From the NCBI RefSeq assembly GCF_035917675.1, contig NZ_CP109104.1, positions 7,192,001 through 7,256,000 on the forward strand: a stretch of 64,000 nt of DNA, written 5' to 3'. The position numbers were made by a program, and so were the translations under genes. A model generated the notes under the pieces. That model ran no database searches. It was not told where the DNA came from and saw nothing but the letters and a program-made list of their open reading frames with translations. This DNA comes from Streptomyces sp. NBC_01775 (GTDB lineage Bacteria; Actinomycetota; Actinomycetes; Streptomycetales; Streptomycetaceae). This document shows positions 17,529 through 26,113 of this stretch, one piece after another; position 1 is the stretch's first letter; every line of letters begins with the position of its first letter.

Positions 17529-19241
17529 TCAGCTCTTGGGCTCCGCCTGACCGTCTTCCTGCTCTTCTTCGCCCCAGCTCTCGTAGCCGCGTACCTCGCG
17601 CGGCATGGACTGGGCCAGCAGGGCGACGACCACGAGACCGCCGACGGTGAACCACACGAACTTCCCGAAGGTGTCGGTGAACATCTCCGCGCGGCTGTCC
17701 GCGACCACCGTGTCCACGGCCTTCTTCACCGCGGGGTCACGCCCGGCCTTCTCCCACACCTGGGCGCAGCTCTTCGGCTGGTTGTCCGGGTTCTCCTCCG
17801 CCGCGTAGTCGAGGAAGCAGGGCCGCAGCCGGGCCGAGATCTCCCGGACTTCGGCGGCCGGTGCGCCGGCGGCGGACAGCTTGCTGCGCAGCTCGTGCTC
17901 GTTCCCGTCGAACGCGCCGCCCGCGGCGGAGGCGAGCGGCGAGAACAGCAGCACGCCCAGCAGCGCCGCGCCTGTCGCGTTGCCGAGCTGCACGGCCGCG
18001 CTCAGTGAACCGGCCGCCGCCCCGGCGTCCCGGCCCTCGACGTGTGCGCCCGCGACCGTGAAGGCGGGGCCGATCACCCCGCCCATGCCGAGGCCCGCGA
18101 GGAAGAGGCCGGGGGCCAGCTCCCACCAGCTCGCGCCCGGTTCCAGCACCAGCGCGAACCACAGCATGCCGCCCGCCATCACCAGCGCGCCCGTGGTGAG
18201 CAGATGCCGTCCCAGCTTCCCCACCAGCCCGTCGGCGGCACCCGAGGTGAGGGCGGCGCCGATGGCCCACGGCAGGAACAGCAGACCGGTGCGCATGGCG
18301 CTGTAGCCCAGGCCGATCTGGAGGGTGAGGGAGATCGCCAGGAAGAAGCCGATCATCGTGGCGTCGAAGACGAACAGCACCACCGTGCCGGCGCTGAACC
18401 CCGGCTGCCGGAACAGCCGCAGCGGCACCAGCGAGGAGTGGTCGCGCCGCTCCTTGGCCCGCGCGTGCAGCGCGTAGACCAGCATCACGAGTGGCGCCGC
18501 GACCATCGCCGCGATCATCCAGGCCGGCCACCCGCTGGTACGTCCCTGCACGAGCGGATACAGCAGGAGCAGCAGGCTCGCGCTCACCAGCAGCACGCCG
18601 AGCAGGTCCATCCGCAGCGGGAAGTCCGACTTCGTCTCCGGCACCAGTACATACGCCGCGAACAGCGCGGCCACCCCGATCGGCACGTTGACGAGGAACA
18701 CAGCGCGCCAGCCGAGCCCGAACACGTCGTACGCCACGAACACGCCGCCCAGCAGAGGTCCTGCCACGGCAGCCAGCCCGGTGACCGCGCCGTACGCGCC
18801 GCTCGCTCCGCCGCGCTCGTTCGCCGGGAAGATCGCGTAGACCGTCGCCATGATCTGCGGCACCATCAGCGCCGAGGCGACGCCCTGCACAGCACGCGCG
18901 GTCACCAGCGCCTCGACGTTGGGGGCGATGCCGCACACCAGCGAGGAGAGGGTGAACAGAGCGATGCCCAGCAGGAAGAGCCGCTTGCGCCCGTAGCGGT
19001 CGCCCATCCGGCCGCCGGTGATCAGGCCGAGTCCGAACGCCAGGGTGTAGGCCGTCACCACCCATTGAGAGGCCGCGTACCCGGCGCTCAGATCGCTCCG
19101 GATGTCGGGTAACGCGATATTGACGATCGTGACGTCGAGCAGGTCCATGAAGGCCGCAGCGAGCAGTATCCCCAGCGCCAGCCAGCGCTTGGGATACGGC
19201 CCGGCCGTCGAGGTCACCGAATTGTCCGCTGTGGTGGTCAT
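17529..19241 (-). CDS. DHA2-family (14-TMS) MFS drug exporter
   Basis: A 570-residue major facilitator with the DHA2 signature near the N-terminus (DLLDVTIVNIALP), motif A GGRMGDRYGRKRLF and motif C-like AGPLLGGVF. About fourteen hydrophobic helices precede an extended extracellular loop between the last two, containing two cysteines (RPCFLDYA, KSCAQVW). Such proton antiporters expel antibiotics, so self-resistance or product export is likely. Codon 44 is TTA (19110-19112), the rare leucine codon read by the bldA tRNA, which suggests developmental control. No TetR-type repressor is adjacent. Confidence 0.92.
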   Translation of the reverse strand: MTTTADNSVTSTAGPYPKRWLALGILLAAAFMDLLDVTIVNIALPDIRSDLSAGYAASQWVVTAYTLAFGLGLITGGRMGDRYGRKRLFLLGIALFTLSSLVCGIAPNVEALVTARAVQGVASALMVPQIMATVYAIFPANERGGASGAYGAVTGLAAVAGPLLGGVFVAYDVFGLGWRAVFLVNVPIGVAALFAAYVLVPETKSDFPLRMDLLGVLLVSASLLLLLYPLVQGRTSGWPAWMIAAMVAAPLVMLVYALHARAKERRDHSSLVPLRLFRQPGFSAGTVVLFVFDATMIGFFLAISLTLQIGLGYSAMRTGLLFLPWAIGAALTSGAADGLVGKLGRHLLTTGALVMAGGMLWFALVLEPGASWWELAPGLFLAGLGMGGVIGPAFTVAGAHVEGRDAGAAAGSLSAAVQLGNATGAALLGVLLFSPLASAAGGAFDGNEHELRSKLSAAGAPAAEVREISARLRPCFLDYAAEENPDNQPKSCAQVWEKAGRDPAVKKAVDTVVADSRAEMFTDTFGKFVWFTVGGLVVVALLAQSMPREVRGYESWGEEEQEDGQAEPKS

Positions 19242-19342
19242 AGAAGCTCCGCACTGTCGGTGCTGTGAGGTGGTGTGCTGTCGGGGTCCGTGAGGTGCGG
19301 TTCAGGAACGGGGCGCGGGGTGCTGGGGAGTCGGGCGCGTTG

Positions 19343-20572
19343 TCACCAGGCGACGGGCAGCTCCTCCAGACCGCGTATCAGCGATCCCGAGCGCCAGCTC
19401 AGGCCCTCCTCCGGCACGGCGAGGCGCAGTCCCGGGAAGCGGTCCAGCAAGGTGCCCAACGCGATCTGGAGTTCCATCCTGGCCAGTTGGGCGCCCAGAC
19501 AGAAGTGCGCGCCGTGCCCCATCGCCAGGTGGTGGTTGGTCTCGCGGTGGAAGTCCAGCTCGTCGGGGTGGCCGAAGGCCGCCGGGTCGCGGTTGGCCGC
19601 GCCCAGGTCGACGATCACGGCCTCGCCGGCGGCGACCGGCACCCCGTGCAGCACGGTGTCCTCGGTCACCAGGCTGGCGAACGCCGAGCCCGCACCCGTG
19701 GGGACGTACCGCAGCAGTTCTTCCACGGCGCGCGGCATCAGCTCGGGGTGCTCCCGCAGCTCCTGCGCGCGCTCGGGCTCACCCAGGAGCACATAGGCGA
19801 AGTTGGTGATCTGGTTGAGCGTCGTCTCGTGGCCGCCGATCAGCAGCGCCACCCCGAGCCACACCAGCTCCTGCTCGCTCAGGCTGTCCTCGTCGTCCCG
19901 TGCGGTCACCAGCGCGCCGAGCAAGTCGTCGGTGGGGTTGGCGCGGCGCTCGGCGATCAACTGCGCGAAGTAGCCGAAGAAGCTCCCCATGGCGGCCTTG
20001 ACCTCGTCCGAGTCGAAGGCCGTGGTGCCCATGATTCCCTCGGTGAAGGCCCGGAAGTGCTTCTCGTCCTCCACGGGAACGCCCATGATCTCGCAGATCA
20101 CCCGCACCGGCAGCGGCACGGCCAGATGCCGCACCAGGTCGGCCGGGGCACCGTCCCGGGCCATGCCGTCCAGCAGCTCGTCCACGGCCTTCTGGATGCG
20201 CGGGCGCATGGCCTCCACGCGGCGGGCCGTGAACGCCTTGCTGACCAGCCGGCGCAGCCGGGAGTGTTCGGGCGGGTCGATGGTCATGATCGTCCCGGCC
20301 GGCGGGGGTTCGGGCAGCAGCCTCGGTATCCCGGGGTTCTCCGCCGCCGCCGCGCGGCTGACGGCGGGCGAGGACATCACCTCGCGCACCGCTTCGTACC
20401 CGGTCGCCAGCCAGGCGGTACCGCCGTGCGGCATGTTCACCCGGATCATCGGCGCTTCGGCGAGCAGCGAGGCGTAGCCGGGGTGCAGGTCGAGCCGCGT
20501 GGGCTCGCCCAAGGGGTAGTCGATGGTGGGTGCATGCTGTTGTTGCCGCGGGCGCGGACCTGACGTGGTCAC
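19343..20572 (-). CDS. Cytochrome P450 (CYP105/107-like class)
   Basis: A 409-residue soluble bacterial P450. The I-helix motif IGGHETTLNQ keeps the conserved acid-threonine pair. The ExxR motif lies in EELLRYVP, and the heme loop reads MGHGAHFCLGAQLAR, with the cysteine ligand present but Met in place of the usual Phe at the loop start. It would hydroxylate or couple a cluster intermediate with electrons from ferredoxin. The only ferredoxin in the window is at 54291-54488. The GTG start has AAGGGAG upstream. Co-directional with the two VOC genes before it. Confidence 0.93.
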   Translation of the reverse strand: MTTSGPRPRQQQHAPTIDYPLGEPTRLDLHPGYASLLAEAPMIRVNMPHGGTAWLATGYEAVREVMSSPAVSRAAAAENPGIPRLLPEPPPAGTIMTIDPPEHSRLRRLVSKAFTARRVEAMRPRIQKAVDELLDGMARDGAPADLVRHLAVPLPVRVICEIMGVPVEDEKHFRAFTEGIMGTTAFDSDEVKAAMGSFFGYFAQLIAERRANPTDDLLGALVTARDDEDSLSEQELVWLGVALLIGGHETTLNQITNFAYVLLGEPERAQELREHPELMPRAVEELLRYVPTGAGSAFASLVTEDTVLHGVPVAAGEAVIVDLGAANRDPAAFGHPDELDFHRETNHHLAMGHGAHFCLGAQLARMELQIALGTLLDRFPGLRLAVPEEGLSWRSGSLIRGLEELPVAW

Positions 20573-20687
20573 ACCTGGCTCCCTTCGGGGATGGTCGTTC
20601 GCGCGGAAGGTCGCAACGATGTGACCGGAATCACCGGCCAGGATCGCAGTCGGCCCTTGAACCTGGCTTGAGCGCGAGGGGAACGAC

Positions 20688-21113
20688 TCAGGTGCCGCTC
20701 CACCCGTGGTCGTGGTTGCTGTGCGTGGTGATCTGCACGTAGTTGCCCTCGGGATCGGTCACATAGGCGTGCCGGTCGCCCCAGGGCTGGTCGCGCGGGT
20801 CCAGCACGACGGGCGCGCCCGCCTCCCGCAGCGCGCCCACCGTCTTGTCGACGTCCTCGACGATGACGGTGATGTCGAAGCGGTGGCCGCCCGAGCCGCC
20901 CAGGCCGGGCAGCCCTGTCGACCGGCGTACGGCCGTCTCGTCGGCCAGGGTGATGTGGAAGGCGCTCCACTTGAGCGTGATGAAGACCGGCTCCTCCTTG
21001 GTCGGGAACCGGTATGTCTCGACGAAGCCGATGGTGCGGTAGAAGGCGGCCATGGCCTCGATGTCCCCGGTGAACAGCGTGGGCTGGCCCGCCCGGATCT
21101 CGTCCCCTGTCAC
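20688..21113 (-). CDS. VOC-superfamily (glyoxalase/bleomycin-resistance-like) protein
   Basis: A 141-residue protein with paired beta-alpha-beta-beta-beta modules: TLFTGDIEAMAAFYRTIGF in the first and TVIVEDVDKTVGALREAGA with YVTDPEGNYVQITTH in the second. VOC proteins bind metals for dioxygenase, isomerase or epimerase chemistry, or bind drugs for resistance. The chosen GTG has GAGG about 9 nt upstream; an earlier ATG would add 19 residues. Neighbour of another VOC gene and a P450. Catalytic versus drug-binding role cannot be decided. Confidence 0.8.
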   Translation of the reverse strand: MTGDEIRAGQPTLFTGDIEAMAAFYRTIGFVETYRFPTKEEPVFITLKWSAFHITLADETAVRRSTGLPGLGGSGGHRFDITVIVEDVDKTVGALREAGAPVVLDPRDQPWGDRHAYVTDPEGNYVQITTHSNHDHGWSGT

Positions 21114-21148
21114 GTTGGATACCTCTTTCCCGTACCTGGTGGATAGGG

Positions 21149-21181
21149 GAGTACGCGGTGTGGTTCGCACACCGCGTACTC
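21149..21181. promoter_or_regulatory. Perfect 14-bp inverted repeat upstream of the first VOC gene
   Basis: Arms GAGTACGCGGTGTG and CACACCGCGTACTC enclose GTTCG, 35 nt before the VOC start at 21113. It could be an operator or an RNA hairpin separating the two VOC genes. No U tract follows. Confidence 0.55.
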
Positions 21182-21232
21182 CGGGTACGGCCGTCGCGTA
21201 TTCCGCCGGACACGGCCGTGGTGGGCTCCCGC

Positions 21233-21262
21233 CTCCCCCAGCCTTCGGCCGGAGGTGCCCCC
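21233..21262. repeat. Palindromic intergenic repeat (CTCCCCCA...GGAGGTGCCCCC family)
   Basis: A GC-rich element with CTCCCCCAGCC at one end, TTCGGCC in the loop and GGAGGTGCCCCC at the other end. A near-identical copy is at 39375-39402, and an enlarged relative, reverse complemented, lies inside tnpB at 43358-43400. Short dispersed palindromes of this style are common between Streptomyces genes. Confidence 0.8.
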
Positions 21263-21357
21263 AGAGCAGGGGAGACCCCGATCAAGGACTTCCGGCCGCC
21301 TTGCGATCGCACGCACCGGACGACGCTCCGTCCGGGCAAACATCGCCGGTCACGGCA

Positions 21358-21762
21358 CTAGTCGTTCGAGGGCGGGGGCGGCTGGACCTCGGGGGTGCGC
21401 TCGCCGATGTTGAAGAGGGTGCCGAGGGAGTCCTTGAAGTCCGCGGACAGACCCCAGTGCTGCTCACTGATGTCCTCCGCGATCTCGACGCCACGCGACC
21501 GCAGTTCGGCGACCGTCTTGTGGATGTCGTCGCAGTAGAACGCCGTGTGCGAGCGCTGCCCCGCGGTGCTGGGCATGCCCTCGGGGCGCTGCGCCAGGAT
21601 GAGGATGGCGCGCTTGTCCGGCGTCACCACCTCGACCCACCCCGCGCCCGGGCATTCCTCCGAGTCCAGGTGTAGCCCGAAGCCCATCTTCTGGGTCCAG
21701 AACTCCTTGGCCTTGTCTTGGTCGTCCACGAAGATGAAGATCTTGTTCACGCCGTTGATCAC
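21358..21762 (-). CDS. VOC-superfamily protein
   Basis: A 134-residue protein starting VINGVNKIFIFVDDQDKAKEFW, with the second module TAFYCDDIHKTVAELRSRGV and DSLGTLFNIGER. It resembles the PhnB/glyoxalase group. The GTG start has GGAGG about 9 nt upstream. It precedes the other VOC gene in the same direction but a perfect inverted repeat separates them. Likely metal-binding enzyme or resistance binding protein; substrate unknown. Confidence 0.8.
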   Translation of the reverse strand: MINGVNKIFIFVDDQDKAKEFWTQKMGFGLHLDSEECPGAGWVEVVTPDKRAILILAQRPEGMPSTAGQRSHTAFYCDDIHKTVAELRSRGVEIAEDISEQHWGLSADFKDSLGTLFNIGERTPEVQPPPPSND

Positions 21763-21881
21763 TGGGAATACCTCCGCTGGAGGGGTGGGATGCACTGGCC
21801 GCCCCAGGAGTAACCATCCGCACTCGAAGATGTCTGGGGACGTGGTCGTGGGCCGCCGGTGGCGGGGGCGTGGCCGGGGGA

Positions 21882-22568
21882 CTACCAGCCGATGACGGCG
21901 TCCCGGCGGAGGAAGACCCCCGAGGGCCCGTCGTCCGGCAGCGTCGCCGCGCGCACGATGTGCTCGGCCGCCTCCCGCGGCGTCTGCGGCGCGTCGGGCC
22001 GCATGCGGGTGCGGACGAGACCCGGGTTGATCGCGTTCACGAGCACCCCGGTGCCCTCGGTCTCCTGCGCGAGCATCACCGTCAGCGCGTTGAGGGACAC
22101 CTTGGAGACCGAGTAGGCGGGGCAGGCGTCGGCGATGCCGAGGGTGAACGAGCCGGTGCCGCTGGAGATGTTGACCACTCGGCCCCAGCCCCTGCGCACC
22201 ATGCCCGGCACCAAGGCACCGGCCATCCGCCACGCGCCCAGGAGATTGACGTTCAGCGTACGGTCGACCAGCGCGAGGTCCGCCCGGGTCGGCCGCACGC
22301 CCCAGTCGAGCTGCACCCCGGCGTTGTTGACCAGGATGTCCACCTCCCCGGCCTCGGCCGCCAGCTTCGCGACGGAGTCCGGGTCGGTGACGTCCAGCGC
22401 GGCGGCCGTCGCCCCCTCGCCCAGCTCCCGGGCCACGGACCGTGCCTCGGCGCCGTCGCGCGCCGTGATGACCACGCGGTGGCCGCGCGTGTGCAGAAGC
22501 GTCGCGACGGCGTGCCCGATGCCGCGGTTGCCGCCGGTGACCAGAGCGGTCCTGGAGACGCCAGTCAT
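21882..22568 (-). CDS. Short-chain dehydrogenase/reductase
   Basis: A 228-residue Rossmann-fold SDR with TGGNRGIG cofactor loop, NNAG motif, active-site Ser in NISSGTG and catalytic YSVSK. The basic residues in loop 1 (ITARDGAEAR) favour NADP(H). It is divergent from the multicopper oxidase across a 218-bp gap. A keto-reduction or alcohol-oxidation step in tailoring is likely. Confidence 0.9.
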   Translation of the reverse strand: MTGVSRTALVTGGNRGIGHAVATLLHTRGHRVVITARDGAEARSVARELGEGATAAALDVTDPDSVAKLAAEAGEVDILVNNAGVQLDWGVRPTRADLALVDRTLNVNLLGAWRMAGALVPGMVRRGWGRVVNISSGTGSFTLGIADACPAYSVSKVSLNALTVMLAQETEGTGVLVNAINPGLVRTRMRPDAPQTPREAAEHIVRAATLPDDGPSGVFLRRDAVIGW

Positions 22569-22786
22569 GGGATCGCCTTCCGTTTCGTCGTGCTGGGCTT
22601 CGTCGTGCCGCCCGGCTTCGTCGCCGCGGCCGGCCGCGCACGGCCGCGGCAGGATGCCGGGCTCCGGTGGAGCGACGCTGGACCTCGCAGCGGTACGCGC
22701 GTAGCCGCCGGCAGCCCGCCGGCGCGTATGAACATCAACTGGCCGGACACCAGCATTCGTTGAGTGCGCTCCGGCATGATGAGGCG

Positions 22787-24442
22787 ATGACCGACCAGCC
22801 ACACCGCGTGACCGATGACCGCACAGGACCGGACCCGGCCGGCACCGGCGAGCATGCCGACTCTGGAGGCGGGCCGCCGGTGCGCAGGCGCCGCGGGGTG
22901 ATCCGGCGCCGGGTCCTGATCACCGCGGGCTCGGTGCTCGGCCTGGGGGCGCTGACCGGTGGCGCGTACGGCCTGAACTTCACGCTCGTCTACCGCGACC
23001 GCAAGCTCTCCAACGTCGGGGAGCTGGACTTCTCCAACCGCGTCGCCATTCCCCGGCTGCTCGAACCCGACAAGGACGCGCGTGGCAGGCGGCACTTCGA
23101 GCTGAAGGCCCGTCCGGGCACCAGCACGCTCCTCCCCGGCAAGAAGACCCCCACCTGGGGCGTCAACGGGGCCTTCCTCGGCCCGACGCTGCGGGCCAGG
23201 CGCGAGGACACGGTCTCGGTGACGTTCAGCAACGGCCTGCCCGAGACCACCTCCCTGCACTGGCACGGCATGCATCTGCCCGCCGACATGGACGGTGGCC
23301 CGCACCAGGCCGTATCGCCCGGCGGGGTGTGGCGGCCGACATGGCGCGTCGACCAGCCGGCGGCGACGCTCTGGTACCACCCCCACCCGCACGGGGAGAC
23401 CGCCGACCACGCCACACGCGGCATCGCGGGGATGTTCATCCTGGAGGACGAGCACTCCGAGGACTCCGGCCTCCCGAAGACCTACGGCGTGGACGACGTG
23501 CCGCTGATCCTTCAGGACCGGGCCTTCCAGGACGACGGTTCCTTCTCGCTGAAGGGAACCTCGTTCCGGGAGGAAATCTCCGGCGTCGGCACGAGCGGCG
23601 TCCTGGGCGACAAGATCTTCGTCAACGGCACCTACAACCCCCATTTGAACGTCGCCACCACACTGCTGCGGCTGCGGGTGCTGAACGCGTCCAACGCGCG
23701 CGTCTACAACCTCGGCTTCACCGACGGCCGTTCCTTCCACCTCGTCGCCCAGGAGAGCGGCCTCGTGCCTGCCCCGGTCCAGCTGCGGCGCCTCCAGCTC
23801 TCGCCGGCCGAGCGTGCCGAGATCGTGGTGCCCTTCGAGCCGGGCGACCGCGTAGTGCTGCGCAGCTACGCGCCCGACCTGGGCGTGGGCTTCCCCAGCG
23901 GGCGGCTGGACGGCGGCGAGGACACCTTCGACCTGCTCCAGTTACGTGCCGCGAAGAAGCTGCGCCGGTCTGCCGAACTGCCGGCGAAACTGTCCGGCGC
24001 GCCCCAGGCGATCAAGGAACCCAGCTCCGCGCACCGCCGGGATTTCGAGCTGTCCGGCTTCCAGATCAACGGCCGCACCATGGACATGAACCGTATCGAC
24101 CAGGTCGCCCCCGCCAAGGCCGTCGAGGTGTGGGACGTCCAGGCCATAGACGGCACCCCGCACTCCTTCCATGTGCACGGCACGAGTTTCAGCGTCATCG
24201 GCTACGGCGGCGAGCCGACCCCCGAACGGTTGCGCGGCCTCAAGGACACCGTCTATCTGCCTTCGCAGAAGACCGTGCGGCTGGCCGTGCCGATGCCTGA
24301 GTACACCGACCCCGGCACGCCGTACATGTTCCACTGCCACATGCTCAAGCACGAGGACCAGGGAATGATGGGTCAGTTCACCGTCGTCAAGCCGGGAACC
24401 GAGCGCTCGGCGCCGCGCCGGGTGCCCGGCGGCCACCACTGA
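22787..24442 (+). CDS. Multicopper oxidase (CotA/phenoxazinone-synthase-like), Tat-type N-terminus
   Basis: A 551-residue laccase-type oxidase with all four copper motifs: HWHGMHLP, WYHPHPHG, HSFHVHG and HCHMLKHEDQGMMGQF. The N-terminus carries arginines before a hydrophobic segment (RRRVLITAGSVLGLGALTGG), consistent with Tat export or a membrane anchor. It would therefore act outside the membrane with O2 on phenols or aminophenols, for example ring coupling or quinone formation. Codon 386 is TTA (23942-23944), suggesting bldA dependence. GAGG lies just before the ATG. The 3' end is duplicated downstream as 20-bp repeats. Confidence 0.92.
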   Translation: MTDQPHRVTDDRTGPDPAGTGEHADSGGGPPVRRRRGVIRRRVLITAGSVLGLGALTGGAYGLNFTLVYRDRKLSNVGELDFSNRVAIPRLLEPDKDARGRRHFELKARPGTSTLLPGKKTPTWGVNGAFLGPTLRARREDTVSVTFSNGLPETTSLHWHGMHLPADMDGGPHQAVSPGGVWRPTWRVDQPAATLWYHPHPHGETADHATRGIAGMFILEDEHSEDSGLPKTYGVDDVPLILQDRAFQDDGSFSLKGTSFREEISGVGTSGVLGDKIFVNGTYNPHLNVATTLLRLRVLNASNARVYNLGFTDGRSFHLVAQESGLVPAPVQLRRLQLSPAERAEIVVPFEPGDRVVLRSYAPDLGVGFPSGRLDGGEDTFDLLQLRAAKKLRRSAELPAKLSGAPQAIKEPSSAHRRDFELSGFQINGRTMDMNRIDQVAPAKAVEVWDVQAIDGTPHSFHVHGTSFSVIGYGGEPTPERLRGLKDTVYLPSQKTVRLAVPMPEYTDPGTPYMFHCHMLKHEDQGMMGQFTVVKPGTERSAPRRVPGGHH

Positions 24443-24480
24443 GCCAACGCGGCCACCACTGGGCCAACGCGGCCACCACT
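24431..24480 (+). repeat. Tandem 20-bp repeat at the multicopper oxidase 3' end
   Basis: The unit GGCCACCACTGAGCCAACGC, containing the oxidase stop codon, occurs twice and half a third time; the second copy has G for A. Similar 3'-end duplications occur after accC and inside the POT transporter gene. Confidence 0.85.
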
Positions 24481-24604
24481 GAGTCTCCCGAGCCACGACT
24501 GCGCCTCGCAGGCCACACGTTCGAGCGGTCCGCAAGCGCGCCTTCGTACTCTCCGGGCACTGCGGCAGAAGCGCTGCCCGGTCTGACGACAAGCGAGGAC
24601 GACC

Positions 24605-25828
24605 ATGGGTAACGGAGAAGCGCCAGGACCGCTGAGCACCGGGCCGGGTCCGCGCAGGGCGCTGCTGATCGGCTGCGGAATCGCCGGGCCCGTGCTGGCT
24701 CTCTTCCTCCAGCGGATCGGCGTCGAAGCGGTCATCCACGAGGCGAGCGAGGACCCGCGCGACGACGTGGGTGCCTTCCTCAACCTCGCCCCCAACGGAC
24801 TCGCCGTCCTGGAGACCCTGGGCATCCGTGAGAACGTCGAGAAGTACGGTTCCCCGACCACCAGCACCGCCTTCCTGAACCACCGCGGCAAGCAGCTCGG
24901 AGAGAACCCGGCCGAGACGCTGCTGCTCAAGCGCGGCCTGCTCAACAAGGCGCTGCGCGAGGCCGCGCTGGAGCGCGGCATCACCATCGAGTTCGGCAAG
25001 TTCTTCGAGAGCGTCACCGAGAGCCCCGACGGCGGCGGTGTCGTCGTACGGTTCCGCGACGGCAGCACCGCCGAGGGCGACTTCCTCGTCGGCTGCGACG
25101 GCATCCACTCCAAGACCCGCTACAGCGTGCTGCCCGACGCGCCGAAGCCCGCCTACACGGGCGTGATCGGCACCGCCGGATACACGCACTCCGCCCACGG
25201 GGCACCGGAGGACGGCACCATGCGGATGTCGTTCTGCCTGGACGGCTTCTTCGGCCACCAGACCACGCCCGGCGGGGAGATCTACTGGTTCGAGAACTAC
25301 CACCAGGCGCACGAACCGGGCCGCGGGGAGGTCGAGGCCGTCTCCCACGAGGTCTGGCAGCGCCGGCTGCTGGACAAGCACCGCAAGGACCACGCCCCCG
25401 TGCCCCAGCTCATCCAGGACACCCAGGACGGCATCCTCGGCTACCCCATCTACGACATGCCCTCCATCCCCACCTGGTACAAGGGCCGCGTCTGTCTCGT
25501 CGGCGACGCCGCACACGCCACCTCGCCGCACGTCGGCCAGGGTGCCTCGATGGCAATGGAGGACTCCATCGTGCTCGCCAAGTGCCTGCGCGACCTGCCG
25601 GACGTGAAGACGGCCTTCGCCGCCTTCCAGGGGCTGCGCAAGGAGCGTGTCGAGAAGATCATCAAGGAGGGCCGCAAGACCGGGAACCAGAAGGCCGCCA
25701 CCAACGGCCTCCAGCGCACCGTCCGCGACCTGGTCCTGCCCTTCTTCCTCAAGCTCGGCGTGAAGGCGACCCTGCCCGTCTACTCCTACCGGGTGGACTG
25801 GGACGAGAGGGTCACGTCGGCGCGGTGA
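24605..25828 (+). CDS. FAD-dependent monooxygenase (UbiH/TetX-like)
   Basis: A 407-residue group A flavin monooxygenase. It has the N-terminal GxGxxG (LLIGCGIAGPV), the DG motif in LVGCDGIHSKTR and the FAD ribityl motif LVGDAAHATSPHVGQGASMAMED. Length and sequence fit single-component hydroxylases such as salicylate hydroxylases and TetX rather than the larger aromatic-polyketide hydroxylases. It has its own gaps on both sides (161 and 285 bp) and is followed by a hairpin terminator, so it is probably transcribed alone. Ring hydroxylation or inactivation of the product are possible roles. Confidence 0.9.
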   Translation: MGNGEAPGPLSTGPGPRRALLIGCGIAGPVLALFLQRIGVEAVIHEASEDPRDDVGAFLNLAPNGLAVLETLGIRENVEKYGSPTTSTAFLNHRGKQLGENPAETLLLKRGLLNKALREAALERGITIEFGKFFESVTESPDGGGVVVRFRDGSTAEGDFLVGCDGIHSKTRYSVLPDAPKPAYTGVIGTAGYTHSAHGAPEDGTMRMSFCLDGFFGHQTTPGGEIYWFENYHQAHEPGRGEVEAVSHEVWQRRLLDKHRKDHAPVPQLIQDTQDGILGYPIYDMPSIPTWYKGRVCLVGDAAHATSPHVGQGASMAMEDSIVLAKCLRDLPDVKTAFAAFQGLRKERVEKIIKEGRKTGNQKAATNGLQRTVRDLVLPFFLKLGVKATLPVYSYRVDWDERVTSAR

Positions 25829-25875
25829 CGGGCCCGCACGGAAGCGGCTCCCCACGGAAACGGCCCCGCGCGTGA

Positions 25876-25903
25876 GGGGGGCGCGCCGGGCGGCGCGCCC
25901 CCC
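25876..25903 (+). terminator. Hairpin terminator after the FAD monooxygenase
   Basis: Perfect 12-bp arms (GGGGGGCGCGCC / GGCGCGCCCCCC) with loop GGGC, about 47 nt after the stop codon. A 16-bp direct repeat (CCCCTTACCGCGTCT with flanking C) follows at 25899-25914 and 25917-25932. Confidence 0.8.
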
Positions 25904-25930
25904 TTACCGCGTCTCGCCCCCTTACCGCGT

Positions 25931-25976
25931 CTGTCTCCGGGGCCGGAGACAGCGGCTCTCAAGGCAGGGAGCCGCT
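25931..25976. other. Two adjacent hairpins upstream of the halogenase
   Basis: CTGTCTCCGG-GG-CCGGAGACAG (25931-25952) is followed at once by AGCGGCTC...GAGCCGCT (25951-25976). They may complete termination of the upstream gene or lie in the halogenase leader. The halogenase promoter should lie between about 25950 and 26100. Confidence 0.5.
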
Positions 25977-26113
25977 CCACAGGCGCGCCATGCGGCCCGC
26001 GCCGCGGCATCGAGGATCTCTCCACCGCTTCTCCGGCACCCGGGTGGACGGTGCCCCGGTGGGTCCGACCCGGAGACCGACCTGTCCAGGACCCCGGAGG
26101 ATTGGAGAAGTTC